Shown here piece after piece: positions 30,267 through 39,660 of a DNA stretch of 58,990 bases. Under the pieces are notes generated by a model, which saw only the letters and a program-made list of their open reading frames with translations, made no database searches and had not been told where the DNA came from. The translations under genes and the position numbers were made by a program. Each line of letters starts with the position of its first letter. The first letter of the stretch is position 1. The stretch is from an uncultured Desulfuromonadales bacterium (GTDB lineage: Bacteria; Desulfobacterota; Desulfuromonadia; Desulfuromonadales; Geopsychrobacteraceae). The stretch lies in NCBI GenBank assembly GCA_947259685.1, contig CAMYNC010000020.1:1-58990 (forward strand), read 5' to 3'.

Positions 30267-33101
30267 CTAATCCTTGAGCGGTTCGGTCGCCCGATCCACC
30301 AGGTCGAGAATCGACCGGTAAGGGATCTCACCATGCAATGCGAGACCGATCTCGCAGGTCTTGCTGGTCGAGTAACCAGCGTCACAGTCACAGACCTGTT
30401 CCTGCAGGCCCTGCAGAGCGGATTCGTTCAGCTCCGGAAAGTTAAAGCCACGATCTCCGGCAAAGCCACAGCAGTCGATTTCCTCGGGAATCACCAGATC
30501 GGTGGCACAGAGCCGGGCCAGCTGTTCAAGCTTCTCGGCCAAGCCCATTTTGCGGGCGCTGCAGGTCACATGCAGTGCCACGCGCTCGTTCTGTGGAGTA
30601 AAGCTGAGCCGCTCCAGCAGGAACTGCAAGACGAACTCGATCGGCTCATAAAGCTGCAATCGCTCATCCAGGGTACTCTTCATCCGGTAGAGACAGGGGC
30701 TGGTGTCACAGAGCACAGGTAACTTCCCGTTGTCTGAAATATTCAGCAAAGCTTCTGAAAGCTGGTTCGATTTTCGTTCGGCCAATTCCAGAAAACCCTT
30801 ACTCTCAAAGGCCTGACCGCAACAGAGGCTGTCCAGTTCTACCGGATAGAGGATCTGGTAGCCAGCCTTCTGCAGCAAAGAACCGGTCAGCTGCGGCAGC
30901 GGCTGGCGCTGACTGTCCTGACGGGCTGGACCACCCATGGCCCGGCTGGCACAGCTGGGGAAGTAAACGACCTGAAGCGGGTTGTCCGGATCGATCAACT
31001 GCGGCTCGATTTTCGACGCGCCGGTCGGCATCTGTCGATTCCAGAGCGGCAATGCATCCAAACTGGTAACCCGGGCGGCCCGCGAAAGCAGTTCCAGAAA
31101 CCGGGTTCCGGTTAACCTGTGAAGGGCGTCAACCCCTTTCAGGCTGGTATTGATCGACTTGCTGACCAGGGCAAAATGGTCCGCAACCCAGCTGGCGACC
31201 TGCTCGCTCAGGGCGCCGTTGGCCTCCTGCCTGAGCTGTTTGGTCATCTTGCCGGTATCGATCTCCACTGGACAACGTGTCGCACAAAGGCCATCTGCGG
31301 CACAGGTGTCGTTTCCCGGATATTGATAGCTGTGGACAAATTTCTTCAGTCTGGTCGGATCCTCCTGAGCCGCCATCTGCCGGCTGATTTCACGGCGGCT
31401 GATGATCCGTTGCCTTGGGGTGAAGCTGAGATTTTTCGAAGGGCAGACCGGCTCACAGAAGCCACACTCAATGCACTTGTCGATGATCTCGTGACTGGCC
31501 GGGAGCGGCTTCAGATTTTTGATGTGGGTTTCCGCATCCTCGTTGAGAATAACCCCAGGGTTGAGCAGCCCGTCCGGATCGAACAGCTGCTTGATCGACT
31601 TCATCAGCGCATAGGCGGGCTCCCCCCACTCCTTTTCAACAAAAGGAGCCATATTGCGCCCGGTACCATGCTCCGCTTTGAGTGAACCGTCGTACTTTTC
31701 GACCACCATCTTCACCACCTGATCCATAAAATCGCGGTAGCGAACGACCTCCTCTTCGATGGAAAAATTCTGGGTAAAAACAAAGTGCAGGTTGCCCTCC
31801 AGGGCATGGCCGAAGATGATCGCCTCATCATAGCCATACTCCTTAAACAGGGCCTGTAGATCTAGGGCAGCATTGGCCAGGTGCTGGCTGGCAAAGGCAA
31901 CATCCTCGATAATAACCGTCGTGCCGGTTTTACGCACCGCACCAACCGCCGGGAACAGTCCCTTGCGAACCTTCCACAACGCATTGTACTCATCAGGAAC
32001 GTCGGTGAACTCGATTGGCCGGACCGTCTTCAGCTTGCCCAGTGCCTGACTGATCTGACTAATCTGCCGGTTCAGGCTGCGCTGGCTGCCGGCGCGGGTC
32101 TCCACCAGCAAAGCCGTCACGTCCTTGCCCAACCCGGCAAGGTAATCTGGCAGGCCCGGTTTGCTCTGAACCGAGGCCAGGCCGGCCCGATCAACCAACT
32201 CTGCAGCGGCAGCCAACTGGCTTTCCCGCAATATAGGGATCGCCCGACAGGCGGTATTTATATTCGGGAAGAGGATCAGGGAACTCGCCTTGAACCTGTG
32301 CTCCACCACGGTCCGGTAGACAACTTCGGAGACGAAGCCGAGGGTCCCTTCCGAGCCGACCAGCAGATGTTGCAGGATATCAAAGGGGTCACTGAAATCG
32401 AGCAAGGCGTTCAGACTGTACCCAGTGGTGTTTTTGATCTTGAATTTGTAGCGAATCCGTTCTGCGAGGGCCTCATCCGCCAGCACCTGTTCTCGCAGAC
32501 TCGACAGACCCTTGAGTAGCGTTGCATGACGCCGTTGAAAAGAGGCGCGGCTTTTGTCGTCTGCCGTGTCGAGCAGGGTGCCGTCTTGCAGAATCACCCG
32601 CAAACTGTGCAGGGTCTGGTAACTGTTCTCAGCCACACCGCAGCACATGCCGCTGGCGTTATTGGCCAGGATACCGCCGATCATGGCACTGTCGATGGAG
32701 GCCGGATCCGGGCCGATTTTTTTACCGAACTCGGCCAGCCAGCGGTTAGCGGTGCTGCCGACCACACCGGGCCCCAGAGATATTTTCCCAGCGTTATCAA
32801 AGATGCGGTGGTCTCGCCAATCGTTTCCCAGGCGCACCAGGACGCTGTCAGTTATTGCCTGTCCGGACAGACTGGTTCCCGCGGCACGAAAGGTGACCGA
32901 CACCCGATGCTGTTTTGCCAGCCGCAGGATTTTTTGTACCTCTGCTTCAGTTTGAACAGTGATGACAACTTTGGGAATCAACCGATAAAAACTGGCATCG
33001 GTTCCATAAGCCAGAGTGCGGAGTGGATCAGTGATCAAACGCTCTGCAGGGATGAAGCGGGCAACATCTTTATTGAAATGTTTATACTGATCGGGAATCA
33101 A
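30267..33101 (-). CDS. FAD/Fe-S D-lactate dehydrogenase-type oxidoreductase (Dld/GlcD-GlpC fusion)
   Basis: Membrane-associated oxidation of D-lactate or a similar 2-hydroxy acid is the usual role of this fused family. Order: FAD-binding PCMH domain with FRAAGTSLSGQAITDSVLV, FAD-oxidase C domain (FGHALEGNLHFVF), two [4Fe-4S] motifs CIECGFCEPVCP and CAADGLCATRCP, and two CCG domains (DSLCCGQAFESKG and EIDCCGFAGDRGF). The start is placed at TTG 33101, giving LIPDQYKHFNKD at the N-terminus like relatives, with GGAG 6 nt upstream; an upstream TTG at 33170 would add 23 unsupported residues. About 944 aa. Substrate not proven. Stands alone. Confidence 0.85.
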   Translation of the reverse strand: MIPDQYKHFNKDVARFIPAERLITDPLRTLAYGTDASFYRLIPKVVITVQTEAEVQKILRLAKQHRVSVTFRAAGTSLSGQAITDSVLVRLGNDWRDHRIFDNAGKISLGPGVVGSTANRWLAEFGKKIGPDPASIDSAMIGGILANNASGMCCGVAENSYQTLHSLRVILQDGTLLDTADDKSRASFQRRHATLLKGLSSLREQVLADEALAERIRYKFKIKNTTGYSLNALLDFSDPFDILQHLLVGSEGTLGFVSEVVYRTVVEHRFKASSLILFPNINTACRAIPILRESQLAAAAELVDRAGLASVQSKPGLPDYLAGLGKDVTALLVETRAGSQRSLNRQISQISQALGKLKTVRPIEFTDVPDEYNALWKVRKGLFPAVGAVRKTGTTVIIEDVAFASQHLANAALDLQALFKEYGYDEAIIFGHALEGNLHFVFTQNFSIEEEVVRYRDFMDQVVKMVVEKYDGSLKAEHGTGRNMAPFVEKEWGEPAYALMKSIKQLFDPDGLLNPGVILNEDAETHIKNLKPLPASHEIIDKCIECGFCEPVCPSKNLSFTPRQRIISRREISRQMAAQEDPTRLKKFVHSYQYPGNDTCAADGLCATRCPVEIDTGKMTKQLRQEANGALSEQVASWVADHFALVSKSINTSLKGVDALHRLTGTRFLELLSRAARVTSLDALPLWNRQMPTGASKIEPQLIDPDNPLQVVYFPSCASRAMGGPARQDSQRQPLPQLTGSLLQKAGYQILYPVELDSLCCGQAFESKGFLELAERKSNQLSEALLNISDNGKLPVLCDTSPCLYRMKSTLDERLQLYEPIEFVLQFLLERLSFTPQNERVALHVTCSARKMGLAEKLEQLARLCATDLVIPEEIDCCGFAGDRGFNFPELNESALQGLQEQVCDCDAGYSTSKTCEIGLALHGEIPYRSILDLVDRATEPLKD

Positions 33102-33226
33102 GCGGCTCTCCAAATAAAGGGAAACAGATAAAGACAATGGATGCTTTGTGGATAAAGCATAGCAGATCAATTCTGTTCATGTTTGAATAGCAGCACCGAT
33201 GTTAGATTGACCTTTTTACTACTTGG

Positions 33227-33295
33227 GGCTGGCTCCAATTTGGTCAAAGCCTTAGTTTTTACTCCGAAACGCTAAAAATACAAAAGGAACCAGCC
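33227..33295. repeat. Inverted repeat upstream of the dehydrogenase
   Basis: ggctggctcc (33227-33236) pairs with ggaaccagcc (33286-33295), 9 of 10 bases, across a 49-base loop. It lies between the small zinc-ribbon gene and the dehydrogenase; it might be a weak terminator or a regulator site. Confidence 0.4.
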
Positions 33296-33332
33296 TAAGC
33301 GATCCCTTTCGGTTGAATTATCCTTGAGTTGT

Positions 33333-33554
33333 TCACGGCTGGTACTCGATCTTCGATTCCTGCTCGGTCCCGCATTCTTTACAATTGAACACCCGCGTAT
33401 CATGCCACCAGGGTTCCGGCCCCCAGTAATTTTCATTGCCGATGCAGGTCAGATGTTCAACAGCGTTAAAATTTTTGGCTTCGTCACATTCTGCACAATA
33501 AAGCCAGATTTTCCCTGCAGAGCAAGCCTGTAAAAAATCACCCGGATTGGACAT
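33333..33554 (-). CDS. Small protein with two CxxC motifs
   Basis: 73 aa, not recognised. Two cysteine pairs, CAEC (about 20) and CKEC (about 58), could bind one zinc in a ribbon. Many aromatic residues (WGPEPWWHD). An AAGGT-type site precedes the ATG. Directly downstream of a tautomerase gene (24 bp). Confidence 0.6.
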   Translation of the reverse strand: MSNPGDFLQACSAGKIWLYCAECDEAKNFNAVEHLTCIGNENYWGPEPWWHDTRVFNCKECGTEQESKIEYQP

Positions 33555-33578
33555 CGATCAGGTACCTTTCTGAGAGCA

Positions 33579-33800
33579 CTACTTTTTGGAGATCCCTGCG
33601 GTCTTGCCTTCGGCCCGCAGCTTTTTGACCGTTCGCCCACCGATTCCCCAGTTGGCCGGACTATGCTCATCGATCGAAACATGGGTCGAGGCTGGGTTTT
33701 TATCAAGAATTTGTACCATCAGTTCGGTAATTCCCTCAATCAGTTGGGCTTTTTGCGCCTTGGTTGCCCCTTCGGTAATATAGACTTGGACATATGGCAT
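33579..33800 (-). CDS. 4-oxalocrotonate tautomerase family protein
   Basis: 73 aa. After Met removal the catalytic Pro1 begins PYVQVYITEGATKAQKAQLI, the family signature, followed by the conserved THVSIDEHSPANWGIGG region. Acts as an enol-keto isomerase in general; physiological substrate unknown. Confidence 0.88.
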   Translation of the reverse strand: MPYVQVYITEGATKAQKAQLIEGITELMVQILDKNPASTHVSIDEHSPANWGIGGRTVKKLRAEGKTAGISKK

Positions 33801-33827
33801 AACTGGTTCCTCCCGTTGGAATCAAAC

Positions 33828-35792
33828 TTAAGTTTCAGACGAAGGGTTATTATCCCCGACCCTTGAGCGCTTTTCAACCTCAATAGATAATTCCCGCCCG
33901 CGCAGATCGCGAATAATCTGCCGAAGTAACCGGAAGTCAGTAGCCTGCAAAGGCTGATCACGGTAAATTGCAGCGCCGTAAATCTCGGCGAAGCGCTGGC
34001 ACAAAGTTTCCTCGCTCTGCCTTGCCAGCTCAAAAAGCCCCAACTGGGCCGGCAATTCTTTGCGTCCGGCACAGACAGCCACCTGCCGCCGGTAAGCGGC
34101 TAGCAGCCCCAAATCACGCTGTCGATGACGGCGCCAGAAATAGCTGCCAACCGCCAAGCAAACCAGCGGCAATCCCCAAAGCAAAACCTTGAACGACGTC
34201 GCTGGCAGGTGGCCCAACCCACGCAGCTGTTGACCGGCCTGCCGAATCAACCCGAACTGCTGGCGTAAATCGTAATTCAGCACCAGTCGACTCCAATAAT
34301 GCAGCATGGCATCGCCAAATACCTGCAGCCTCGGCAGATCTTTTCGCCTGATACCGAGCAGCGCCTGTTCGGCATTCACCGCCAGGCGGCTAGGGTCGAT
34401 CCGCTGCCAATAGCCTTCATCATCCAAGGCCTCGACCCAGACATGGGCCAGGTCTTCGCCAACCAGATAATAGTTGCCCACCCCGTTATAATCGCCACCC
34501 AGATAACCGCCGACCAGCCGCGCCGGTACTCCGGCCAAACGGAGTAACATGGCAAAGGAAGAGGCGAAATACTCACAGTAACCACGCTTGGTTTCAAACA
34601 GAAAGGTTTCAACCGGGTTTTCCGTGATCGGCAACTGACGATTGGAATAACTGAGCTGTTGCTGCAAAAAAAAAGCTTCAAGCCGGGCAATCCGCTGTCG
34701 AACGCTGCCGCCCTGCCGGCCAATTTGCTCGCCAATCTCACGCACCCGGCCTGACAACTTATCCGGCAGCTCGAGATAGGCACTTGCCGAGCCTTGCAAC
34801 AGGCTGCGGGCCGTGAGTTGGGAACTTACCTGATAACTGAGTTTGCGACCTGAATTCCAACGCCCGGTCGCCACACCATCTGCCGCCAGATGATGGCGGA
34901 TATTTTCAATCTTGTGTGGCCGATCCAGGGTGACCAGATAGCGGTCGCTTTTCGGTTCGGTGAAAAACGTCAATTGAACCTCTGAGTCAGGCTCTAGCCT
35001 CAGCTCCTCTGCCGGCAACTGGCTGCTGCGTTTCCAGACCCGGTCATCGAGGCGCCCCAGCACCACCCCCCGCCAATAAAGATCGGTAATCGGCAGCTTT
35101 CGCGCCTCAACCCGAAATGCGGTTCGCCCACTCCCTGCCAGTTCGCTCACCGAACCAGGGCGCACTTCATCGGTCATGCCGATTGAAGCGGTTGGCTTCG
35201 GATTGAGAAAGTTCCAAAGTGGTGTCTGCGTCCGCGGCAGCATCACAAACAACGCCAGCATCAACAGCAATGATCCAGCCGGCAACAGCAGCATAACTTT
35301 CAGCAGCAACGACCACTCCCGACGTCCCAAGCGAAGACCCGGGGCACTGACAAAAAAGGTGAGCAATACCAAGCCGAAGGTCACCAGCACAATCAGCAAC
35401 ACCAGATACACCAGGTAGGCCATATTCAGCGTCAACAGGGAAGATGCGGCCAGAATAATCGTCGCCAGCAGAAATAATTGCAGGATATTTCGCGGTGATT
35501 TTTCCGTCGCCAACCGCACTGCCAAAAGCAGGCAGAGCATATGGATCAGCGGTTCCACCAGGTTGCTGCGGGAAACCTGCACCATAAACAGCCCAAACAA
35601 GGCAAAAGAAAGCAGCGTTGCCGAGAGGCTTTTTAACAGATATTGACGCCGCTTATCGCCGACAATCCCCACCCCAAAGGCCAGCAGTAACCCGAGCTGC
35701 ACCCACCATTGCAGGTAGGGAACCACCGGCAAACAGCCAACCAGGGCCGCCAGGTAAGCCAACAGTTGCAGGATTCGTTCAACGCCGACCAT
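33828..35792 (-). CDS. Membrane transglutaminase-like protein (TgpA type)
   Basis: 654 aa. The first 170 residues form about five to six membrane helices (DUF3488-like). A periplasmic domain carries the transglutaminase core: catalytic Cys in KRGYCEYFASSFAMLLRLAG, His in LAHVWVEA and Asp in QRIDPSRL. One more helix (LLWGLPLVCLAVGSYF) and a cytoplasmic C-terminal domain follow. With MoxR and DUF58 genes upstream it makes the widespread moxR-DUF58-tgpA operon. It starts within the last codons of the DUF58 gene. Target substrate unknown. Confidence 0.88.
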   Translation of the reverse strand: MVGVERILQLLAYLAALVGCLPVVPYLQWWVQLGLLLAFGVGIVGDKRRQYLLKSLSATLLSFALFGLFMVQVSRSNLVEPLIHMLCLLLAVRLATEKSPRNILQLFLLATIILAASSLLTLNMAYLVYLVLLIVLVTFGLVLLTFFVSAPGLRLGRREWSLLLKVMLLLPAGSLLLMLALFVMLPRTQTPLWNFLNPKPTASIGMTDEVRPGSVSELAGSGRTAFRVEARKLPITDLYWRGVVLGRLDDRVWKRSSQLPAEELRLEPDSEVQLTFFTEPKSDRYLVTLDRPHKIENIRHHLAADGVATGRWNSGRKLSYQVSSQLTARSLLQGSASAYLELPDKLSGRVREIGEQIGRQGGSVRQRIARLEAFFLQQQLSYSNRQLPITENPVETFLFETKRGYCEYFASSFAMLLRLAGVPARLVGGYLGGDYNGVGNYYLVGEDLAHVWVEALDDEGYWQRIDPSRLAVNAEQALLGIRRKDLPRLQVFGDAMLHYWSRLVLNYDLRQQFGLIRQAGQQLRGLGHLPATSFKVLLWGLPLVCLAVGSYFWRRHRQRDLGLLAAYRRQVAVCAGRKELPAQLGLFELARQSEETLCQRFAEIYGAAIYRDQPLQATDFRLLRQIIRDLRGRELSIEVEKRSRVGDNNPSSET

Positions 35793-36675
35793 AAAGTGCC
35801 AATTCGGTCAGCAGTTTGTAGCGCTGGGCAGCTCCCAGGGCAGGTGGGTAGGTTCGGTCCGGCAGCGATAAACCGACCGCTTGTTGCTTGGCCAAAAAAT
35901 GATTGACCAGGTAGGTGCAGCGACTTAATTTTTCTTCATCGCTGCCAGGGATCTTTGCCAAATCCAGCATCAGCGAAGGAGCACCAAGCCGATTCAAGCG
36001 TTTGACGACAAGATCTTCGTGGCGGGCCGAGAGTTTCCAGTGGATAGCTTTCAGTGGATCACCCTCGCGATAAGCATCGATACTACGCAATTCACCATCA
36101 ATGCCCGGTTGCGGGTGATGATTCAGCCGAGCCGGATGACTCTTCCCGTCACCGGCAGGCAGTTCGCCAGGGAGTGGTCTGGGGAACACCAGCAGCTGTT
36201 GTTCAATCTGAAAACCCTTGGAGCGGATAAAAAAGTTGATCGGAAACCGGGATGAAATGCGGGGCACCGGTAAGGGGTGATAACCGCGAGCAGGCAGGCT
36301 CAAGGATAGGGTTCGCCGCTGTTTTTCACCAGCTGGCAGCAACGGAAAAAGCACCTGCCCGTCAGCCAGGCTAACCTGAATCAAAAATGCCGGTAGCCAG
36401 CAGTGCAAATTGCTCAGCTCAATCTCGACCCGTGAAGGGGATGCGGCATAGAGTTCGTTGTCAGGAAAAAAGTGCAGATCCAGTCGCTGCAGGTTCTGCT
36501 GGCCAAGCAGACCGGAGATTGCCATGAAACCGAGCAGCGCAGAGACCAGCAGATAAAGCAGGTTGTTGCCGGTATTAACCGCAGCAAAACCGAGCAGCAG
36601 CGTCAGACCGATATACAGGCCGCCGGCTTTGGTCAGTTTCAGGCCATAGGTACGGGAATTTCTGCCAATAGCGAT
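35779..36675 (-). CDS. DUF58 protein, apparent AUC/AUU start
   Basis: The ATG at 36525 gives 248 aa but cuts off two typical membrane helices. Extending the open frame upstream gives TYGLKLTKAGGLYIGLTLLL then NTGNNLLYLLVSALLGFMAI, the normal N-terminus of DUF58 proteins, overlapping the end of moxR. No ATG/GTG/TTG occurs there; ATC at 36675 has AGAGG 7 nt upstream, with ATT at 36669 as alternative. The frame closes with TAA four codons before. The conserved DUF58 core is DIDGELRSIDAYREGDPLKA-like (residues about 190-240), here GELRSIDAYREGDPLKAIHW. Usually works with MoxR ATPases. Confidence 0.82.
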   Translation of the reverse strand: MAIGRNSRTYGLKLTKAGGLYIGLTLLLGFAAVNTGNNLLYLLVSALLGFMAISGLLGQQNLQRLDLHFFPDNELYAASPSRVEIELSNLHCWLPAFLIQVSLADGQVLFPLLPAGEKQRRTLSLSLPARGYHPLPVPRISSRFPINFFIRSKGFQIEQQLLVFPRPLPGELPAGDGKSHPARLNHHPQPGIDGELRSIDAYREGDPLKAIHWKLSARHEDLVVKRLNRLGAPSLMLDLAKIPGSDEEKLSRCTYLVNHFLAKQQAVGLSLPDRTYPPALGAAQRYKLLTELALYGRR

Positions 36676-37580
36676 CGAAACACCTCTTCTTTACGCAGCG
36701 ATTGATGCTCAGGCCGTAGCACCAAACGGTGGGCAGCCACCGGCACAGCGACCCGCTGGACATCTTCCGGCACCACATAATCCCGCCCTTCCAAGAAGGC
36801 TTCTGCACGGGCCGCAGCCGCCAGATTCAAGCCGCCACGGGTCGAGACTCCGGCATAAATCGCCGGATGGCGCCGACTGCTCTCGAGTAAACTATGGATA
36901 TATTCAGCAACTTTTTCACCGAGCAGAATATTTTCGCGGATATGCTGAGCCGTTTGCAGAATCTCTTGCCGGGAGAGCTGTGGTTTGAGGGCCTTCAATT
37001 CCTCGCGGACGCTGCCGCGTTGAATAATCTTCTTTTCCAGCTCCGCTGGTGGATAGCCGATCCCGGTGGTGATCAGAAATCGATCGAGCTGCGACTCGGG
37101 CAACGGAAAGGTCCCGACCTGCTCGGCCGGATTCTGGGTGGCAATGACCAAAAAAGGGTCCGGAAGTTGATAAGTGACCCCTTCCACCGTAACCCGACGC
37201 TCTTCCATCGCCTCGAGCATGGCACTTTGGGTTTTTGGCATCGCCCGGTTGACTTCATCAACCAGCACCAGGTTGTTGAAGATCGGCCCCTTTATAAAAT
37301 GGAATTCATTCTGTTGTCGGTTAAAGATCGACAACCCGGTGATATCTGAAGGGAGCAAGTCACTGGTGCACTGAATGCGACCGAAATCCAGGCCGAGGAT
37401 TCCAGACAATGCCAGCGCCAGGCTGGTTTTGCCGAGCCCGGGGATATCTTCCAGCAGTAAATGGCCACCAGCCAGCAGACTCACCAAAGCAAGGCGGATG
37501 GCCCTCACCTTTCCCTGGAGATAGTCAGTGGCCAGCGTATCAATAACATTGAGAATTTTTTTGCGCAGCTGTTGCTCCAT
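36639..37580 (-). CDS. MoxR-family AAA+ ATPase
   Basis: 313 aa. Walker A EDIPGLGKTSLALAL (about 44-58), Walker B NLVLVDEVNRA (about 105) and sensor 1 in VIATQNPAEQVGTFPLPESQ. MoxR ATPases serve as chaperones for the DUF58/VWA partner encoded next. A -10-like TATACT occurs at 37612-37617 with a poor -35. The gene ends inside the DUF58 gene start. Confidence 0.92.
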   Translation of the reverse strand: MEQQLRKKILNVIDTLATDYLQGKVRAIRLALVSLLAGGHLLLEDIPGLGKTSLALALSGILGLDFGRIQCTSDLLPSDITGLSIFNRQQNEFHFIKGPIFNNLVLVDEVNRAMPKTQSAMLEAMEERRVTVEGVTYQLPDPFLVIATQNPAEQVGTFPLPESQLDRFLITTGIGYPPAELEKKIIQRGSVREELKALKPQLSRQEILQTAQHIRENILLGEKVAEYIHSLLESSRRHPAIYAGVSTRGGLNLAAAARAEAFLEGRDYVVPEDVQRVAVPVAAHRLVLRPEHQSLRKEEVFRSLLAEIPVPMA

Positions 37581-37649
37581 ATGTCCCTCGAGAGCAAAGG
37601 TGTTAGGCGATAGTATAAGCGACCCTTCGACCTAATTCCCAGATTTGCT

Positions 37650-37686
37650 ACAAAAAAAAAAAAAGCCCCACGAAATTTCGTGGGGC
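37650..37686 (-). terminator. Cold-shock gene terminator
   Basis: An 11-bp perfect stem gccccacgaaa (37665-37675) with its complement 37676-37686, followed on the minus strand by 13 T in a row. Confidence 0.95.
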
Positions 37687-37715
37687 CTTATATCGCTACA
37701 AACAGTCAAGCGATC

Positions 37716-37916
37716 TTAGAGTTTAACAATATTGCTGGCCTGAGGGCCCTTCTGACCGTCGACAACGTCGAAGCTGACGCGCTCGCCTTCGGCCAGAGAC
37801 TTGAATCCGTCGCCGCCAATTGCCGAGAAGTGAGCGAATACGTCAGGACCATTGTCCTGCTCGATGAAACCAAACCCTTTTGAATCGTTAAACCACTTGA
37901 CGGTACCTTCTGCCAT
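37716..37916 (-). CDS. Cold-shock domain protein
   Basis: 66-aa single-stranded nucleic-acid chaperone. RNP1 GFGFI and RNP2 VFAHF both visible, as in CspA. AAGGAG precedes the ATG. Leader of up to about 100-290 nt, with a hairpin at 37985-38021. Expression may be temperature- or growth-dependent, as in the family. Confidence 0.95.
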   Translation of the reverse strand: MAEGTVKWFNDSKGFGFIEQDNGPDVFAHFSAIGGDGFKSLAEGERVSFDVVDGQKGPQASNIVKL

Positions 37917-37984
37917 TGTTCTGTTCTCCTTACTTGGTCCCCTGCGGGAGTTGTCACGGCGCAGATTACTTTCTGCTGACCATT

Positions 37985-38021
37985 AAAAAAACCGCTCAGT
38001 CCAATTGGTCTGTGCGGTTTT
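37985..38021 (-). terminator. Terminator or attenuator upstream of the cold-shock gene
   Basis: An 8-bp stem aaaaccgc/gcggtttt (37988-37995 with 38014-38021), with further pairing near ccaattgg, is followed on the minus strand by TTTTTTTAATGG. It may end the DUF502 transcript or attenuate a longer csp leader. The 294-bp gap around it (37917-38210) shows nothing else assignable. Confidence 0.55.
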
Positions 38022-38210
38022 AGCTGACATAAACAGTAAAAAATCTACACAAATTGGATCTGAGATGAAGCAACGCTAGCACGTGTGAAATCCAAATACA
38101 AGCATTTTAAGGAGACTGCGCTAAACTCCGTTATCCGCCAAAATAACTATGTTATTACAGGCACTTCAAGTCAGGAACAAAAGAGAGAAAAGCGCAATTA
38201 AGCAAAAAAA

Positions 38211-38864
38211 CTATTCTCCCGACTTTTTTATAGGCAGGTCCGGATAAGGTAAGGTCGCTGCCGCCAGCACCTCTGCCGTTCCAGCACCACAGGCAATCAG
38301 GCTGCGCATCGCTTTGTCGGGGCTGATATCTTTAAATTCCACCCGCTCCTTCGGCACCACCCAGATAAGTCCGGAGGTCACATTCGGCGAGGTCGGGCTG
38401 AGCAGGGTCACGCTGCCATCGGTATGAAATTCAGTCACAAATCCGATTACCCGGGTTTCCGTTTCAAACGGACGGCCAACCGCAACATGCTGAAAAGCGG
38501 TTTTTTTCCCGCTGAACAGAGGTGAGACTGTGTCCTTTATAAAACGGTAACCGGGCACGGGGATCAGCAGTTGTTTTTCCAACCAGCCGAACAGCATCCC
38601 GCCGGCCCGAGTCCGGATAAAGACTCCGATCAAAAAGCAACCGGTAATCAGCAGCAGGATCGACAGCACTTCGGCGACAAACTGCCCCGCATCGGTATTG
38701 GCACTTATCAGTTTGATCAGTGGTGCAAACAACCCGGTGAGCAGATCGAAAAGCCAGGTGAAGGTGAAAATCAGAATCCCGAAGGGGAGCAGAAAGGTCA
38801 GGCCACCGAGGATCGCATCCTTGGCAAAGGATTTGGAAGCACTGGCGAGCTCTTTTAAGGGCAT
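38211..38864 (-). CDS. DUF502 membrane protein
   Basis: 217 aa with two membrane helices (about 20-45 and 65-85), then a conserved cytoplasmic part LIPVPGYRFIKDTVSPLFSG and VWVVPKERVEF-like tail. Matches the DUF502 family, whose function is unknown. Follows rlpA by 24 bp. Confidence 0.85.
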   Translation of the reverse strand: MPLKELASASKSFAKDAILGGLTFLLPFGILIFTFTWLFDLLTGLFAPLIKLISANTDAGQFVAEVLSILLLITGCFLIGVFIRTRAGGMLFGWLEKQLLIPVPGYRFIKDTVSPLFSGKKTAFQHVAVGRPFETETRVIGFVTEFHTDGSVTLLSPTSPNVTSGLIWVVPKERVEFKDISPDKAMRSLIACGAGTAEVLAAATLPYPDLPIKKSGE

Positions 38865-38888
38865 TTTTTATCCCAGGACAACAGAATG

Positions 38889-39650
38889 TCAGTCAAACGC
38901 GACGACAAAGCTGCCGTTGAAGCCATTGGCAGAAAAATTCAGCGCCGCATTTTCAGCAGCCGCCAGGGAGTTGTACTGGCCGACCCGCACCCGATACAGT
39001 CGCTGAGCGTTGATTTGAGCATCGTGGACTTCCGCCTTACCGTAACGACTTCGCAATTGGCTGGCCAGTCGCTGGGCATTCTCGGCCACCGAAAAAGCCC
39101 CCACCTGGACAGCAAAGCTGCCGGCATCGTAACTACGTGGCGAGCGATAACTGATACGCCCCTGCTTGGTTTCCGGATAGCCGAGGGCGTCGACCTTCAC
39201 CCGGGTGGTCCCGGAATCGACCATACCCAACGTGCGGGCAGCAGAAAAGGACAGATCGATGACCCGCCCGGCGACAAAGGGGCCACGGTCGTTGACCCGC
39301 ACCACCACTGAACGGCCATCATCGAGTCGAGTGACGCGCACATGAACGCCGAGCGGCAGCGTCTTATGCGCTGCGGTCATGGCATACATGTCGTAGGTTT
39401 CACCGTTACTGGTTTTACGGCCGTGAAACTTGCGTCCGTACCAGCTGGCGATGCCCTGCTGGGTGAAACCCTGATGGCTACGCAGTGGATCATAGCGCTG
39501 GCCATCGACCTCGTAAGGCTTTTCCCAACCCTTTAATTCACGAGTCTCCGGCGTGTCGATCACCCGGGTGGTGTGCCCGCCGCCACAACCGCTCAACAGC
39601 AAGGGCAATATCAGCAGGCAACAAAGATGCAATAGGCTGCGGCGCAACAT
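38889..39650 (-). CDS. rlpA: RlpA-like septal lipoprotein with SPOR domain
   Basis: Lipoprotein lytic transglycosylase of the division septum. Lipobox LLSGC (lipidated Cys about residue 22), double-psi beta-barrel with GIASWYGRKFHGRKTSNGET and VVRVNDRGPFVAGRVIDLS, and a C-terminal SPOR domain (from about residue 175, FAVQVGAFSVAENAQRLASQ) that binds denuded peptidoglycan. The ATG at 39650 is preferred over a TTG three codons earlier. Begins right after the accA stop. Confidence 0.9.
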   Translation of the reverse strand: MLRRSLLHLCCLLILPLLLSGCGGGHTTRVIDTPETRELKGWEKPYEVDGQRYDPLRSHQGFTQQGIASWYGRKFHGRKTSNGETYDMYAMTAAHKTLPLGVHVRVTRLDDGRSVVVRVNDRGPFVAGRVIDLSFSAARTLGMVDSGTTRVKVDALGYPETKQGRISYRSPRSYDAGSFAVQVGAFSVAENAQRLASQLRSRYGKAEVHDAQINAQRLYRVRVGQYNSLAAAENAALNFSANGFNGSFVVAFD

Positions 39651-39660
39651 CAAATCCAAA

